Source: Synechococcus sp. UW140 | GTDB lineage: Bacteria > Cyanobacteriota > Cyanobacteriia > PCC-6307 > Cyanobiaceae | NCBI GenBank assembly: GCA_945875915.1 | Contig: CAMCMT010000011.1 | Coordinates: 1 to 64,000, forward strand | Reading direction: 5' to 3' | Length of the DNA: 64,000 bases | Part shown: positions 35,127-44,925 of the stretch, piece after piece | Position numbering within the stretch: position 1 is the stretch's first letter | Layout of the letters: each line of letters opens with the position of its first letter | Program-made: the position numbers and the translations under genes | The notes under the pieces: generated by a model | The model's database searches: none | Told to the model about the DNA's origin: nothing | The model's input: the letters and a program-made list of their open reading frames with translations, nothing else

Positions 35127-36487
35127 AACCCTGGCCTTGGCTACTGGCGGCTGCGGGTCTGTTGGGGCTGGTTCAGCAGCAGATCCTGCTGCGGCGTCAG
35201 CCCCGCCTGGTGCGGGTTCAGCCTGCCCTGGCCAGTTCCGGCCCCGGGGCCCTGGACCTGCGCTTCAGCCGTCCAATGGACCGGACCAGCCTGCAGCGCG
35301 GCAGCGTTCTGGCGCCGCAGTTAGCCCACAGCTGGCTGGGCGACGGCCATACCTTGCGACTGTTGCTCGGCCCCACGGGTCTGCTGGACGGGCCCATCAG
35401 CCTCAAGCTGGCGGGCCGCGATCAGCGCCAGGTGGCCATGGTTCCCCAGCTCTGGCGATGGGATCCCCGGCCCAGGATCGTGGCGGTCGTGCCGTTGGGG
35501 GCTGGTGACCAGCTCCAGTTGCAACAACATGACGGCCGTTGGCAGGCCCTCAGCCCAATCTGGCCCTCGATTTCCGGCCTGGAGGTGCTGGCGGATGGCT
35601 CGGGAGTGGTGCTGGCCGCCGCCGATCGCCAGGGGCGCGTGCAGGTCTGGCGGGTGCCGCTGCAGCAACGCAACCTGGCAGAGCCGGGCCAGGGGTTGGC
35701 CGAGCCCCGGCCGGGCCCGATCGAGCGGTTGTCGAGCCAGCCCCTGCTATTTGCCTATTTGAGTAGCAACCAACAGGGACAGCTGCTGATTCAAAGCTCC
35801 AGCGTGGCCTCTGGCCAGGCCCAAATCCAGCTTCTCGATGCCAGCGATCGTGCCAGGCCCTTGAGGCTGGACACCAGTGGCCCAATCCGGTTGGTCCCCC
35901 AGGGCGGCTCCCTGGTGGTGCCCCATCCGGAGGGCTTGATCTTGATGGGGCTACCGGGCCAGCCCCAGAACCGCCAAATGCTGCCTGGTAACCGCGATCT
36001 CAGTGCCTTCTGCCCGAGCGGTGGCCGGGCGCTCTTGGTGCACTACCGGCCCGATTTCACCCGGTCCTTGGAGCTGGTGGAGCCGGGTCAGCCGCCCCGC
36101 ACCCTCTGGCAGGGCCGCGAGGGGGTGGCCGCGAGTGCCTGTGCTGGCAGGGGGCAACGGGTGTGGCTGTTGTTGGTTGATGGGGTGGGAAAACCCAAGC
36201 TGCAGCTGCTGGCCATCAACCATGACGGTCAGACCCTGCAACGCAAGCAGCTGAAAGGCTGGGAATTCGAGCCGGGCACCAGCCTGGAGTTTGATTCCAG
36301 CCGCAATCAATTGCTGCTGGCCCTGCGACCCCTTGGGGCTAGCACCAAGGGGAAAGGGCCTCGGCCTGAAGCCAGGCCCGAGTCAGGGCGCCTGGCTGCG
36401 GTCCCCGCGCTGATCGATGGCACCAATTTGAGTTTGAAGCTGCTGGCCAAACCGATCCGCCAGGCGCACTGGTTGCCGGCCAAGTAG
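35123..36487 (+). CDS. Unknown exported protein with an Ig-like domain and possible beta-propeller
   Basis: 454 residues with an N-terminal signal or anchor (WLLAAAGLLGLVQQQILL). Residues ~30-110 look like an SbsA-type Ig-like domain (LDLRFSRPMDRTSLQRGSVL). The rest is beta-rich with repeating units (LEVLADGSGVVLAAADRQGR; GGSLVVPHPEGLILMG; SGGRALLVHYRPD), suggestive of a propeller. Starts by ATGA overlap with the DUF1980 gene, so it is part of the same operon, but no function can be assigned. Confidence 0.7.
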   Translation: MKPWPWLLAAAGLLGLVQQQILLRRQPRLVRVQPALASSGPGALDLRFSRPMDRTSLQRGSVLAPQLAHSWLGDGHTLRLLLGPTGLLDGPISLKLAGRDQRQVAMVPQLWRWDPRPRIVAVVPLGAGDQLQLQQHDGRWQALSPIWPSISGLEVLADGSGVVLAAADRQGRVQVWRVPLQQRNLAEPGQGLAEPRPGPIERLSSQPLLFAYLSSNQQGQLLIQSSSVASGQAQIQLLDASDRARPLRLDTSGPIRLVPQGGSLVVPHPEGLILMGLPGQPQNRQMLPGNRDLSAFCPSGGRALLVHYRPDFTRSLELVEPGQPPRTLWQGREGVAASACAGRGQRVWLLLVDGVGKPKLQLLAINHDGQTLQRKQLKGWEFEPGTSLEFDSSRNQLLLALRPLGASTKGKGPRPEARPESGRLAAVPALIDGTNLSLKLLAKPIRQAHWLPAK

Positions 36488-36500
36488 GCGCCGAATCAGA

Positions 36501-37937
36501 CTATTTGCGTTTGCGCGAATCAATCTGCAGCAGGTCGCGCACCTGCTGCACCTGGCGTCCGAGCTGGGGATCGGCCGCCAATTTTTTCTCGATCTGGACA
36601 ACCGCGTACATCACGGTGGAGTGGTCCTTGCCGCCGAAAGCTTCGCCGATGCGCGGCAGGCTCAAGCTGGTGCCCTGGCGCATCAGATACATGCCCACCT
36701 GGCGGGCTTGGCTCACGGCCCGCTTGCGGCTCGGGCTGCGCATATCCTCCACCGCCACGCCGAACACTTCGGCCACCTTGGCGAGCACTTGCTGGGGGGT
36801 GACAGCCACTTCCACCCCGGTGGGATCGAGCATTGGCGCTACCGATTCCACCGTCATCGGCATGCCGGTGATTGAGGCGAAGGCCACGGCCCGGGTCAGG
36901 GCCCCTTCCAGTTCTCGGATGTTGGAGGTGAAGCGGCCGGCGAGATATTGGATCAGATCCCGAGGCAGGCTCATGCGTTCCTGCTCCGCCTTTTTGTGCA
37001 GGATCGCCATGCGGGTTTCCAGGTCTGGGGCCTGGATGTCGGCAATCAGGCCCATCGAGAACCGGGAGATCAACCGTTCCTGAAGGCGCGGAATCTGGCT
37101 GGGGGGACGGTCGCTGGCAATCACGATCTGGCGCCCAGCCTCATGGAGGGCGTTGAAGGTGTGGAAGAACTCTTCCTGGGTGTATTCCTTTCCTTCGATA
37201 AACTGAATGTCGTCGACCAAAATCAAATCGGCGGCGCGGTAGCGATCGCGGAAGGCCTGCATGCCGTCCTTGCGGATCGCCTGGATCAGGTCGTTGGTGA
37301 AGGTTTCGGTAGACACGTAAAACACCCGCGCCTCCGGGTCGATCTCGAGCCTGTAATGGCCGATCGCCTGCATCAGGTGGGTTTTGCCCAGGCCAACGCC
37401 GCCGCAAAGAAACAGGGGGTTGAATTCCCGGCCCGGGGCTTCGGCCACCGCCAAAGAAGCGGCGTGGGCCATGCGGCTGTTCGGGCCCACCACGAAGCGA
37501 TTGAACACATAACGGGGGTTAAGGCCGGGAGCGAGCTTGCGCGGCGTTTCGCCCGTGGCGGTGGTGCCGTTTGCGGTGCCAATGGCCCGGTTGGCCTGGC
37601 CCGCACCGCCCCCCTGGCTGCGGCTGGATTCACCCGAGGGGCCTGCCCCCGTGGCGGCCACCGGGGGCAGCAGGGTGGCCGCTTCCTGATCGACGGCGGT
37701 TTCGACAACCACGCGGATCGGCCGGCCGGCCAGCTCACTGGCAACGGCTGCAATCGTTTCCAGGTAGTTCTTGCGCAGCCAGCCGCAGGCAAAGGCGTTG
37801 GGGGCGATCAACTGCAGCTGGTTGCCGTCCAGGGCGGCGCAGCGGGCCGGCCGGATCCAGGTTTCAAAGGTGGGCTTGCTGAAATTGCCCTGCAGCGCTG
37901 CTTGAACCTGGTGCCAGAGCTCCTCTCCCTGCTGCAC
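36501..37937 (-). CDS. dnaA: Replication initiator DnaA
   Basis: Binds DnaA boxes and opens the origin. 478 residues from GTG 37937 ([12 protein letters not shown]), with AGGTGACGG upstream; the longer frame to 38060 would cover the htrA start. Domain I at 1-80, a Gly/Ser-rich domain II, AAA+ Walker [11 protein letters not shown], Walker [11 protein letters not shown], and domain IV helix-turn-helix ending in the signature [12 protein letters not shown] saw no cluster of DnaA boxes in the 60 bp before it, so this need not be the origin. Confidence 0.97.
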   Translation of the reverse strand: MQQGEELWHQVQAALQGNFSKPTFETWIRPARCAALDGNQLQLIAPNAFACGWLRKNYLETIAAVASELAGRPIRVVVETAVDQEAATLLPPVAATGAGPSGESSRSQGGGAGQANRAIGTANGTTATGETPRKLAPGLNPRYVFNRFVVGPNSRMAHAASLAVAEAPGREFNPLFLCGGVGLGKTHLMQAIGHYRLEIDPEARVFYVSTETFTNDLIQAIRKDGMQAFRDRYRAADLILVDDIQFIEGKEYTQEEFFHTFNALHEAGRQIVIASDRPPSQIPRLQERLISRFSMGLIADIQAPDLETRMAILHKKAEQERMSLPRDLIQYLAGRFTSNIRELEGALTRAVAFASITGMPMTVESVAPMLDPTGVEVAVTPQQVLAKVAEVFGVAVEDMRSPSRKRAVSQARQVGMYLMRQGTSLSLPRIGEAFGGKDHSTVMYAVVQIEKKLAADPQLGRQVQQVRDLLQIDSRKRK

Positions 37938-37997
37938 CGTTGGTCCGTCACCTAGGGACCGAATATAGGCAGGTCTTAGGCGGCCAAACCGTCTTAA

Positions 37998-39212
37998 ATG
38001 AAGCGATCCGTTCTGGCCTCTCCCACCCCCGCCATGGCAGCCCCCAAGCAGGCCCCCCAACGCCGTCGCCCTACCCTGCGGCCCTTGGTTGGGTCGTTGC
38101 TGGGGCCGGTTGTGCTCGGATCGCTGCTAGTGGGCTGCACCACAATCGCCCTGCCGGGCCTGCCCTCCCTGCCCGGTCAGCGCTCTGGGGCCCAGAAGGT
38201 GCCGATTAGCGATGCCCCGCCCCAGGCCTCGCTCCAGCAGGGCAACAATTTCGTCGTTAACGCCGTCGATAAGGTCGGTCCCGCCGTTGTTCGCATCGAC
38301 ACGGTCAAGCGCGTGATCAACCCCCTTGGCGGCCTGTTCGGGTCCGGCCCATCGGTGCAGCAGGAGCAGGGCCAAGGCTCCGGCTTCATCACCCGCTCCG
38401 ACGGGGTGGTGCTCACCAATGCCCACGTGGTTGATGGGGTCAGTGAGGTGGGCGTCACCCTGCCCGATGGCCGCCGCTTTCGCGGCAAGGTGGTGGGCGC
38501 CGATCCCGTCACCGACGTTGCTGTGGTCAAGCTGGCCGCCACGGGCTTGCCCGTGGCCCCGCTGGGGGATTCGAGCAAGGTGCGGCCCGGCCAGTGGGCG
38601 ATTGCGATTGGCAATCCCCTGGGCCTCGACAACACGGTGACCCTGGGCATCATCAGCGCCGTGCACCGCACCAATGCCATCGGTGCCGGCCAGCGGGTGC
38701 CCTACCTCCAGACCGATGCCGCCGTTAACCCCGGCAATAGCGGTGGCCCGCTCATCAACGACCGGGGCCAGGTGATCGGCATCAATACGGCGATCCGCAA
38801 GGCCCCCGGAGCTGGCCTGAGCTTCGCGATCCCGATTGATTTGGCCCGGGATGTGGCCGCCGAGATCCTGCAGCTGGGCCGCGCCTCCCATCCCTATATC
38901 GGTGTGCGCCTGCAGGCCCTCACCCCCGAGCTGGCCCGGGAAGTAAATGCCACCAATGCCGAGTGCCGGCTGCCAGAAACTGATGGAGTGGTGGTGGTCG
39001 AGGTGTTAAGGGGCAGTCCGGCGGCCAAGGGCGGCCTGCGGGCCTGCGACCTGATCGAGGCCGTAGCTAGCAATGCGGTGAAGAACCCCGCCGATGTGCA
39101 ACTGGCGGTGGACCAGGGCCAGATCGGCCAACCCCTCACGCTCAAGGTGCGGCGGGCCGGCCAGAGCCTCAGCCTTGACCTGCGCCCGGCCGAATTGCCC
39201 AACAACAACTGA
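37998..39212 (+). CDS. HtrA/Deg-type serine protease with PDZ domain
   Basis: 404 residues. Basic N-terminus, hydrophobic segment and a possible lipobox (LLVGC, Cys-47). The trypsin-like triad is H143 (LTNAHVVDG), D173 (VTDVAVVKL) and S248 (PGNSGGPL); one PDZ domain covers about residues 300-395. Periplasmic or envelope quality-control protease, one of the HhoA/HhoB/HtrA set. Start ATG 37998 or 38034. Divergent from dnaA with 60 bp between starts. Confidence 0.92.
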   Translation: MKRSVLASPTPAMAAPKQAPQRRRPTLRPLVGSLLGPVVLGSLLVGCTTIALPGLPSLPGQRSGAQKVPISDAPPQASLQQGNNFVVNAVDKVGPAVVRIDTVKRVINPLGGLFGSGPSVQQEQGQGSGFITRSDGVVLTNAHVVDGVSEVGVTLPDGRRFRGKVVGADPVTDVAVVKLAATGLPVAPLGDSSKVRPGQWAIAIGNPLGLDNTVTLGIISAVHRTNAIGAGQRVPYLQTDAAVNPGNSGGPLINDRGQVIGINTAIRKAPGAGLSFAIPIDLARDVAAEILQLGRASHPYIGVRLQALTPELAREVNATNAECRLPETDGVVVVEVLRGSPAAKGGLRACDLIEAVASNAVKNPADVQLAVDQGQIGQPLTLKVRRAGQSLSLDLRPAELPNNN

Positions 39213-39223
39213 GGGGCCTCCCG

Positions 39224-39952
39224 ATGGGGCCGGATCGCCCGCAGGGCCTGGTGGGGCCGGGACCGGCAGGCCCCAGGGGTGGCCCGGTTGGGGGACAGCG
39301 TTGTTTGGTGGTGCTGGCCCGTTGGCCGTCCCCGGGTCGCTGCAAGCGACGACTGGCTGCCGGGTTGGGTTTGGGAGGGACCGTGTTGGCGGCCCGGATC
39401 CAGGCTCGGTTGTTGTGCCACACCCTGGCCGTGGCCCAGGCCGCTAGTTCCGAGCTGGGGTTTGGGCTGGTGCTAGCCGTTGATGGGCTGGGGCCGGGCG
39501 CCCGGCGGCGCTGGGGCCAGCAGCTGGGGGTCCACCACCTCTGCGACCAGGGACCGGGCGGCCTGGGCGTACGCATGCAGCGCCAATGGCAGCGAGCCTT
39601 TGGTGCCGGCGCCGAGCAGGTGGTCCTGATTGGTACGGACCTGCCCGACCTGGCCGCTGCCGACCTGGCGTCGGCCTTTGGGGCCCTCGGGGCCGGGCCG
39701 TTGGTGCTCGGGCCAGCCCAGGATGGGGGCTACTGGTTGATCGGTCTCAACCGCAGCGGCTTTGAGCGGGCGGGTGCCGCCCTGATGGAGGGCCAGCCCT
39801 GGGGAACGGCCGCGGTGCTGGAGTGCTGCCTACGGGCTGCCAGCCGGCGGGGGCTGGCGGCCCAGCTGCTGCGCTGCCAGAGCGATCTCGACCGCCGGGC
39901 CGACCTGGCCCCGTGGTTGGACTGTGCTTCCCCGGCCTGGTGGCCCCTGTGA
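39224..39952 (+). CDS. TIGR04282 glycosyltransferase-like protein (DUF2064)
   Basis: 242 residues, a Rossmann-like nucleotidyl/glycosyltransferase fold: VVLARWPSPGRCKRRLAAGL, VVLIGTDLPDLAAADLASAF and LGPAQDGGYWLIGL. The family is found beside TIGR04283 genes in predicted arsenosugar biosynthesis. The stop overlaps the next ATG (TGATG). Confidence 0.85.
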   Translation: MGPDRPQGLVGPGPAGPRGGPVGGQRCLVVLARWPSPGRCKRRLAAGLGLGGTVLAARIQARLLCHTLAVAQAASSELGFGLVLAVDGLGPGARRRWGQQLGVHHLCDQGPGGLGVRMQRQWQRAFGAGAEQVVLIGTDLPDLAAADLASAFGALGAGPLVLGPAQDGGYWLIGLNRSGFERAGAALMEGQPWGTAAVLECCLRAASRRGLAAQLLRCQSDLDRRADLAPWLDCASPAWWPL

Positions 39953-40737
39953 TGGCAAGGGATGGGCGAGGGCCTAGCGATCGGCCAGGGGAAACTCCGG
40001 GTAGCGGCCCCTCCCCCCGCCCGCCCCTGGCCGTGGTGATTCCGGCCCTGAACGAGGCGGCCCACCTGCCCCTGCTGCTCGCCCAGCTGGCGGCGATGCC
40101 GGCTTTGGTGGCCGAGGTGCTGGTGGTGGATGGGGGCAGTCGCGATCGCACCGGGGCGATCGCCCGCCTGGCGGGGGCCCGGGTGGCGGAGGTTCCCGGG
40201 GGCCGCGGTGCCCAGCTGGCCCTGGGCGCCCAGCAAACCATGGCCCCCTGGCTGCTGTTTCTCCACAGCGACACCCGCCTGCCGCCCGACTGGGCCGCTG
40301 CCGTGACCCGGGCCCTGGCTTCGCCGCCGGCGGGCTGGTATTTCCAGCTTCAGATCGAGGGGGCCGGCCTCGGGCTGATGTTTTTGCAGGCGGGCGTGGC
40401 CCTGCGCAGCCGCTGGCTGCAACGCCCCTACGGCGACCAGGGCCTGCTGGTGCGCCGCGACATTTACCTGGCCGCTGGCGGCTTCCGACCCTTGCCCCTG
40501 ATGGAGGACCTGGATCTGGTCGAACGGCTCGCAGACCAGCTGCGGCTGCGCTGCTTGGGACCCGCCCTGCTAGTGGCGGGTCGCCGCTGGCAACGCCTGG
40601 GCCTCTGGGGTTGCCTCTGGCAGAACTGGCGCCTGCGCCGGGCCTGGCGCCGGGGGGTTGGCGCCGAGGCGTTGGCCCAGCGTTACTACTCCCAAGACCC
40701 TAATGGGCTAAAAAAAGACGGATCAAGCATCAGCTGA
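39952..40737 (+). CDS. TIGR04283 family 2 glycosyltransferase (predicted arsenosugar type)
   Basis: 261 residues from ATG 39952. GT-A fold: VVIPALNEAAHLPLLLAQL, VVDGGSRDRT, the metal motif FLHSDTRLP and PLMEDLDLVERL. Paired with the TIGR04282 gene, typical of arsenosugar gene sets, although no arsM (methyltransferase) or arsS is in this window. The product is therefore only predicted. Confidence 0.85.
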   Translation: MARDGRGPSDRPGETPGSGPSPRPPLAVVIPALNEAAHLPLLLAQLAAMPALVAEVLVVDGGSRDRTGAIARLAGARVAEVPGGRGAQLALGAQQTMAPWLLFLHSDTRLPPDWAAAVTRALASPPAGWYFQLQIEGAGLGLMFLQAGVALRSRWLQRPYGDQGLLVRRDIYLAAGGFRPLPLMEDLDLVERLADQLRLRCLGPALLVAGRRWQRLGLWGCLWQNWRLRRAWRRGVGAEALAQRYYSQDPNGLKKDGSSIS

Positions 40738-40753
40738 TCCGGCCCAAAATTAG

Positions 40754-40774
40754 CTTTTAGAGAACCTCTAAAAG
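40754..40774. terminator. Hairpin terminator between convergent genes
   Basis: CTTTTAGAG (40754-40762) and CTCTAAAAG (40766-40774) form a perfect 9-bp stem with a 3-nt loop between the glycosyltransferase and glnA ends. The A/T-rich arms act as short U-tracts in both directions. Another weaker repeat (GATCAAGCATCAGCTGATC) overlaps the end of the glycosyltransferase gene. Confidence 0.65.
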
Positions 40775-40786
40775 GGGCACAAATGA

Positions 40787-42205
40787 TTAGGCATCGTAGT
40801 ACATGCTGAACTCGTGGGGGTGGGGCCGCTGGCGCAGTTGCTGCACCTCCTCATACTTGAGGGCGATCCAGTTATTGATGAAGTCTTCGGTGAAGACGCC
40901 ACCGGCCAGCAGGTAGTCCTTGTCGGCATCGAGGGCTTCGAGGGCGCCGTTGAGGGAGGCGGGCACCGTGGAGATTTCGGCCAGTTCCTCCGGCGAGAGG
41001 TCGAACAGGTCAACGTCGGTGCCATCACCTGGATCGATCTGGTTCTTGATGCCATCGAGGCCGGCCATCAGCATCGCCGCGAAGGCGATGTAGGGGTTGG
41101 CGAGGGCGTCGCCGGAGCGGAACTCCAGGCGCTTGGCCTTCGGGCTGGGGCCGGTGAGCGGAATGCGCACGGCGGCCGAGCGGTTGCCCTGGGAATACAC
41201 GAGGTTCACGGGTGCTTCAAAGCCGGGCACCAGGCGCTTGTAGCTGTTAGTGGTGGGGTTGGTGAAGGCCAGGAAGGAGGGGGCGTGCTTGAGCAGGCCA
41301 CCGATGTACCAGCGGGCCGTTTGCGACAGGTTGGCGTAGGTGCCTTCGCCAAAAAATAGGGGCTGGCCAGCCTTCCAGAGGCTTTGGTGTACGTGCATGC
41401 CACTGCCGTTGTCAGAGAACACCGGCTTGGGCATGAAAGTGGCCGTTTTACCGTATTTGCGCGCCACGTTACGCACCACGTATTTGTAGATCATCACGTT
41501 GTCGGCCGCGCTGATCAGCTCGGCAAACTTCATGCCCAGTTCATGCTGGGCGGTGGCCACTTCGTGGTGCTGCTTCTCGATCGGCACCCCCAAGGAGGCC
41601 ATGGTCAGCAGCATTTCGCTGCGCATGTCCTGGAGGGTGTCGTTGGGGGCTACCGGGAAATAGCCCTCCTTCAGTTGAATCTTGTAGGCCAGGTTGCCGC
41701 CTTCTTCGAGGCGGGCCGTGTTCCAAGGAGCCTCGATCGAATCAACGCTGTAGAAGCTGCTGCCGGGGCTGGAGTTGTAGCGAACGTCGTCAAAGACGAA
41801 GAACTCGGGCTCAGGGCCAAAGAAGGCCGTATCGGCCAGACCGGTGGAATTGAGGTAGTTGAGAGCTTTTTGGGCTAGGGCCCGGGGGCAGCGGCCGTAG
41901 GGCTGGCCGCTGCGGGGCTCCTGGATTGAGCAGATCAGGCTGAGGGTTTTGTGGCTGTAAAAGGGGTCGATCCAGGCGGTGTCCGGGTCCGGCACCATCG
42001 CCATGTCCGACTCGTTGATCGCCTTCCAGCCGCGGATCGAGGAGCCATCGAAGGCCAGCCCTTCCGTGAAGCTTTCCTCCTCCACCAGATCTTTGTGGAC
42101 CGTGAGGTGCTGCCACTTGCCGTGCAGATCGGCGAACTTCAGGTCGATCAGTTCGATGCCCTCGTCCTTGATCAGGCGAAGGACGTCCTGAGCTGTTTTG
42201 GCCAT
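40787..42205 (-). CDS. glnA: Glutamine synthetase type I
   Basis: Makes glutamine from glutamate, ammonia and ATP. 472 residues from ATG 42205, the family start ([20 protein letters not shown]); an upstream extension to 42430 is promoter DNA. Motifs: [60 protein letters not shown]. In cyanobacteria it is inhibited by small GS-inactivating proteins rather than adenylylated. An NtcA-type promoter lies upstream. Confidence 0.98.
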   Translation of the reverse strand: MAKTAQDVLRLIKDEGIELIDLKFADLHGKWQHLTVHKDLVEEESFTEGLAFDGSSIRGWKAINESDMAMVPDPDTAWIDPFYSHKTLSLICSIQEPRSGQPYGRCPRALAQKALNYLNSTGLADTAFFGPEPEFFVFDDVRYNSSPGSSFYSVDSIEAPWNTARLEEGGNLAYKIQLKEGYFPVAPNDTLQDMRSEMLLTMASLGVPIEKQHHEVATAQHELGMKFAELISAADNVMIYKYVVRNVARKYGKTATFMPKPVFSDNGSGMHVHQSLWKAGQPLFFGEGTYANLSQTARWYIGGLLKHAPSFLAFTNPTTNSYKRLVPGFEAPVNLVYSQGNRSAAVRIPLTGPSPKAKRLEFRSGDALANPYIAFAAMLMAGLDGIKNQIDPGDGTDVDLFDLSPEELAEISTVPASLNGALEALDADKDYLLAGGVFTEDFINNWIALKYEEVQQLRQRPHPHEFSMYYDA

Positions 42206-42264
42206 GACGGTGGGATCGGGGGGGAACGGGGCGGACTGGGGTGCCGAACAGCCGGCAAACGGAG

Positions 42265-42307
42265 AACGTACGGAGCCCAGCCCGGGGGACTTTGTATCAA
42301 CCGTAAC
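42265..42307 (-). promoter_or_regulatory. NtcA-activated promoter of glnA
   Basis: On the minus strand GTT-N8-TAC (42307 to 42294) is one base from the NtcA consensus GTA-N8-TAC. After 23 bases comes TACGTT (42270-42265), a TAN3T -10 element. This is the class II NtcA promoter geometry. It implies a transcript start near 42258, about 50 bases before the glnA ATG. Confidence 0.7.
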
Positions 42308-42488
42308 CAAATTGCCGCCCGATTCCCGGGGCGGGGTCGGGTCGGGTGGGGCCGCAGGCCCCCCCGCAAGCGGCCTGGCCCAGGTTGCGTAACCGTTTCT
42401 GTCAACTTCGCCAGAACCGGCGCCTGGCAAGGGATCTGGGCGTTTCCAGATGCTACGTTCTGGCTAGGTGCGTCGAATTTTCACCGCC

Positions 42489-43007
42489 ATGCGCGATGCC
42501 ATTACCGGCCTGATCGGTCGTTACGACCAGTTGGGGCGCTATCTCGATCGGTCCGCCATCGACCGCATCTCTACCTATTACGACGAGTCGGCCGTGCGCC
42601 TGGCCGCCGTGGAACTGATCAACCGTGAGGCCGCCGAGATCGTGCGCGAGGCCAGCCAGCGCCTTTGGCGGGCCGATCCGGAACTGCTGCTCCCTGGCGG
42701 CAATGCCTACACCACCCGCCGCTGGGCCGCCTGCCTGCGGGACATGGATTACTTCCTGCGTTACGCCAGCTATGCCCTCGTGGCCGATGACGCCACGATC
42801 CTCAATGAGCGGGTGCTCAACGGGCTTGATGACACCTACAAGAGCTTGGGCGTGCCCACGGGTCCCACCGTGCGCAGCATTGCCCTGATGGCCGATGTGG
42901 TGTGTGAGCAACTCTCCGATGCGGGCATTGGCCCGGTTGCCATCGTGCGGGTGCCGTTTGAGCACCTCTGCCGCGGTTTGGCCGACACCAACGTGCGCGC
43001 CCGCTGA
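42489..43007 (+). CDS. apcF: Allophycocyanin beta-18 subunit
   Basis: Minor core protein of the phycobilisome that sits with ApcE in the terminal emitter trimers. 172 residues from ATG 42489 (MRDAITGLIGRYDQLGRYLD). The chromophore-binding block GGNAYTTRRWAACLRDMDYF carries the bilin cysteine (AACLRD); GLDDTYKSLGVPTGPTV follows. The N-terminus and FDREAI-like helix match ApcF rather than ApcB. Confidence 0.93.
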   Translation: MRDAITGLIGRYDQLGRYLDRSAIDRISTYYDESAVRLAAVELINREAAEIVREASQRLWRADPELLLPGGNAYTTRRWAACLRDMDYFLRYASYALVADDATILNERVLNGLDDTYKSLGVPTGPTVRSIALMADVVCEQLSDAGIGPVAIVRVPFEHLCRGLADTNVRAR

Positions 43008-43013
43008 AGCTCC

Positions 43014-43033
43014 GCGCCAGGGCTGACTGGCGC
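43014..43033 (+). terminator. Hairpin after apcF
   Basis: GCGCCAG (43014-43020) and CTGGCGC (43027-43033) form a 7-bp GC-rich stem with a 6-nt loop, beginning 6 bases after the apcF stop. Followed by mixed C/T but no clean T-run. Confidence 0.4.
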
Positions 43034-43132
43034 CCTCCAGATTGCTTGCTTTCCCCTGATAAGCCCAGGCTCCAGGCCGCTTTCGCCCTTCATCCCGAGG
43101 CCAGCGCCTAGGCGCTTGCTGGGATCGGCTGA

Positions 43133-43146
43133 GGGGGCTAGCCCCC
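43133..43146. repeat. 14-bp palindrome upstream of the aminotransferase gene
   Basis: GGGGGCTAGCCCCC is a perfect palindrome in the 215-bp gap between apcF and the serine-glyoxylate aminotransferase gene, about 75 bp before the chosen start. It could be part of a terminator or an operator. Confidence 0.45.
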
Positions 43147-43222
43147 GAGCCGGCGGCTGCTTAGGCTCCCATCCAACGCTTGACCATCTCCGGATTTGGC
43201 CCCCACCGCTGCTCCTATCCCC

Positions 43223-44395
43223 GTGAGTGATCGCCATCGCCTCTCCCTGGGGCCGATCGCGACACCGGATCGACTGTTGCTGGGTCCCGGTCCATCCAAT
43301 GCCCATCCCACCGTGCTGGAGGCCCTCTCCCGCATGCCGATTGGCCACCTCGATCCCCTCTATATCGAGCTGATGGGGGAGGTGCAGGAGCTGCTCCGCT
43401 ACGTCTGGCAGACCGATAACCGCCTGACGATTCCGATGAGCGGCACCGGCAGTGCGGCCATGGAAGCCACGATCGCCAACATGGTCGAACCGGGCGACAG
43501 CGTGTTGGTGGCGATCAAGGGCTACTTCGGCCTGCGCCTCGCCGATATGGCCGGGCGCTACCGGGCCGAGGTGCACACGATCGAGAAGCCCTGGGGCGAA
43601 GCCTTCAGCCTCGAGGAGATCGAAGCCGGCCTGAAGCAGTATCAGCCCAAGGTGCTGGCCGTGGTCCATGCCGAAACCTCCACCGGCGTGCTCCAGCCGA
43701 TGGAGGGCATCGGCGACCTCTGCCAGAAGTACGACTGCCTGCTGCTGCTCGACACGGTGACTTCCCTTGGCGCCGTGCCCCTCAAGCTGGACGAGTGGAA
43801 GGTGGATCTCGCCTATAGCTGCAGCCAGAAGGGCCTCAGCTGCCCGCCGGGCCTGGGTCCCTTCACCATGGGCCCCCGGGCCGAGGCCAAGCTCAACGCC
43901 CGTAGCGGCAAGGTGCCCAACTGGTACCTCGATGTGAGCCTGCTCAACCAGTACTGGGGCAGCAACCGGGTGTACCACCACACGGCGCCGGTGAACATGA
44001 ACTTCGGCATGCGCGAGGCCCTGCGCCTGCTGGCCGAAGAGGGCATCGAAAACGCCTGGGCGCGCCACCGCAGCAATTCCGAGCGCCTTTGGGCTGGCCT
44101 CGAGTCCCTGGGCCTGGAGCTGCACGTGCCACTGGAGCGGCGCCTGCCCACCCTCACCACCGTGCGCATCCCTGAAGGGGTGGATGGCAAGGCCTTCAGC
44201 CAACACTTGCTCAACAAGCACGGCATCGAGGTTGGTGGCGGCCTCGGCGCCCTGGCTGGCCAGGTCTGGCGGGTGGGCCTGATGGGCCACAACAGCCGCA
44301 GCGAAAACGTCGACCTGCTGCTCAATCTGCTGGAGCAGGAGCTGCCTGCCTTCCAAAACCAGGCTTCGGCCGTGCCTGTTGGCGCCGCCGTCTGA
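43223..44395 (+). CDS. Serine-glyoxylate (alanine-glyoxylate) aminotransferase, class V
   Basis: PLP enzyme that moves the amino group of serine or alanine to glyoxylate in photorespiration. 390 residues from GTG 43223; TTG 43196 would add nine. Family text: LLLGPGPSNAHPTVLEAL, SGTGSAAMEATIAN, HAETSTGVLQP, LLLLDTVTSLGAVPL, and the PLP lysine in SQKGLSCPPG. The 3' end overlaps the end of the convergent tadA gene by 74 bp. Confidence 0.93.
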   Translation: MSDRHRLSLGPIATPDRLLLGPGPSNAHPTVLEALSRMPIGHLDPLYIELMGEVQELLRYVWQTDNRLTIPMSGTGSAAMEATIANMVEPGDSVLVAIKGYFGLRLADMAGRYRAEVHTIEKPWGEAFSLEEIEAGLKQYQPKVLAVVHAETSTGVLQPMEGIGDLCQKYDCLLLLDTVTSLGAVPLKLDEWKVDLAYSCSQKGLSCPPGLGPFTMGPRAEAKLNARSGKVPNWYLDVSLLNQYWGSNRVYHHTAPVNMNFGMREALRLLAEEGIENAWARHRSNSERLWAGLESLGLELHVPLERRLPTLTTVRIPEGVDGKAFSQHLLNKHGIEVGGGLGALAGQVWRVGLMGHNSRSENVDLLLNLLEQELPAFQNQASAVPVGAAV

Positions 44396-44840
44396 ACCAG
44401 CTCTCCAGCTGCTCCTTAGCGGCCTGGGCCTCGATGCCACCCACCACCTCCATGGAGTGATGGGCGCTGGCATCGAGGGCCAGGTTGAGGCAGCCCCCTA
44501 GGGCGCCCCGTTTCGGATCGCCGGCAGCAAACACCACCCGGCCCATGCGGGCCTGGACGAGGGCTCCGGCGCACATCGGGCAGGGCTCCAGGGTGACCAG
44601 CAGGCTGCAGCCGTTGAAGCGCCAGTCCTGGCGCAGCCGGGCCGCCTGGCTCAGGGCCTGCAATTCGGCATGGCCGAGGGGATCGTGGTCCCGTTCGCGC
44701 CGGTTCACCCCCCAGCCGATCGCCCGTCCGGATTCGTCGATCACCACCGCTGCCACGGGGATTTCGCCCTCGTCTCCCAGGCGTTCCGCCCGGCGCAGCA
44801 GCCTCGCCATCCAAACGTGGTCTGGGCCCGGCCGGGCCAT
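44322..44840 (-). CDS. tadA: tRNA-specific adenosine deaminase
   Basis: Converts A34 of tRNA-Arg(ACG) to inosine. 172 residues from ATG 44840. Zinc/catalytic motifs: LGHAELQAL (His, Glu) and TLEPCPMCAGALV (two Cys); then GAAGDPKRGALGG-like text (seen: AAGDPKRGALGG). The basic C-terminal tail (RRRRQQARPKPGFGR) is encoded in the overlap with the aminotransferase gene. Confidence 0.93.
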   Translation of the reverse strand: MARPGPDHVWMARLLRRAERLGDEGEIPVAAVVIDESGRAIGWGVNRRERDHDPLGHAELQALSQAARLRQDWRFNGCSLLVTLEPCPMCAGALVQARMGRVVFAAGDPKRGALGGCLNLALDASAHHSMEVVGGIEAQAAKEQLESWFRRRRQQARPKPGFGRQAAPAPAD

Positions 44841-44925
44841 CGCAGGGGTCGCAGGGGCTCGAACCATCTTCCTGCCTCGGCGGGCACCGGCCGCACGGGA
44901 GGATGGGGACCCCCACCGGACCCGC

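Noticed and set aside
37938-37997. Possible replication origin next to dnaA
   Set aside because: No DnaA-box cluster or AT-rich unwinding region seen in the 60-bp gap.
44485-44925. N-terminal extension of the PLP decarboxylase frame across tadA
   Set aside because: Arg/Ser-rich text antisense to the certain tadA gene; the family N-terminus begins after 44926.
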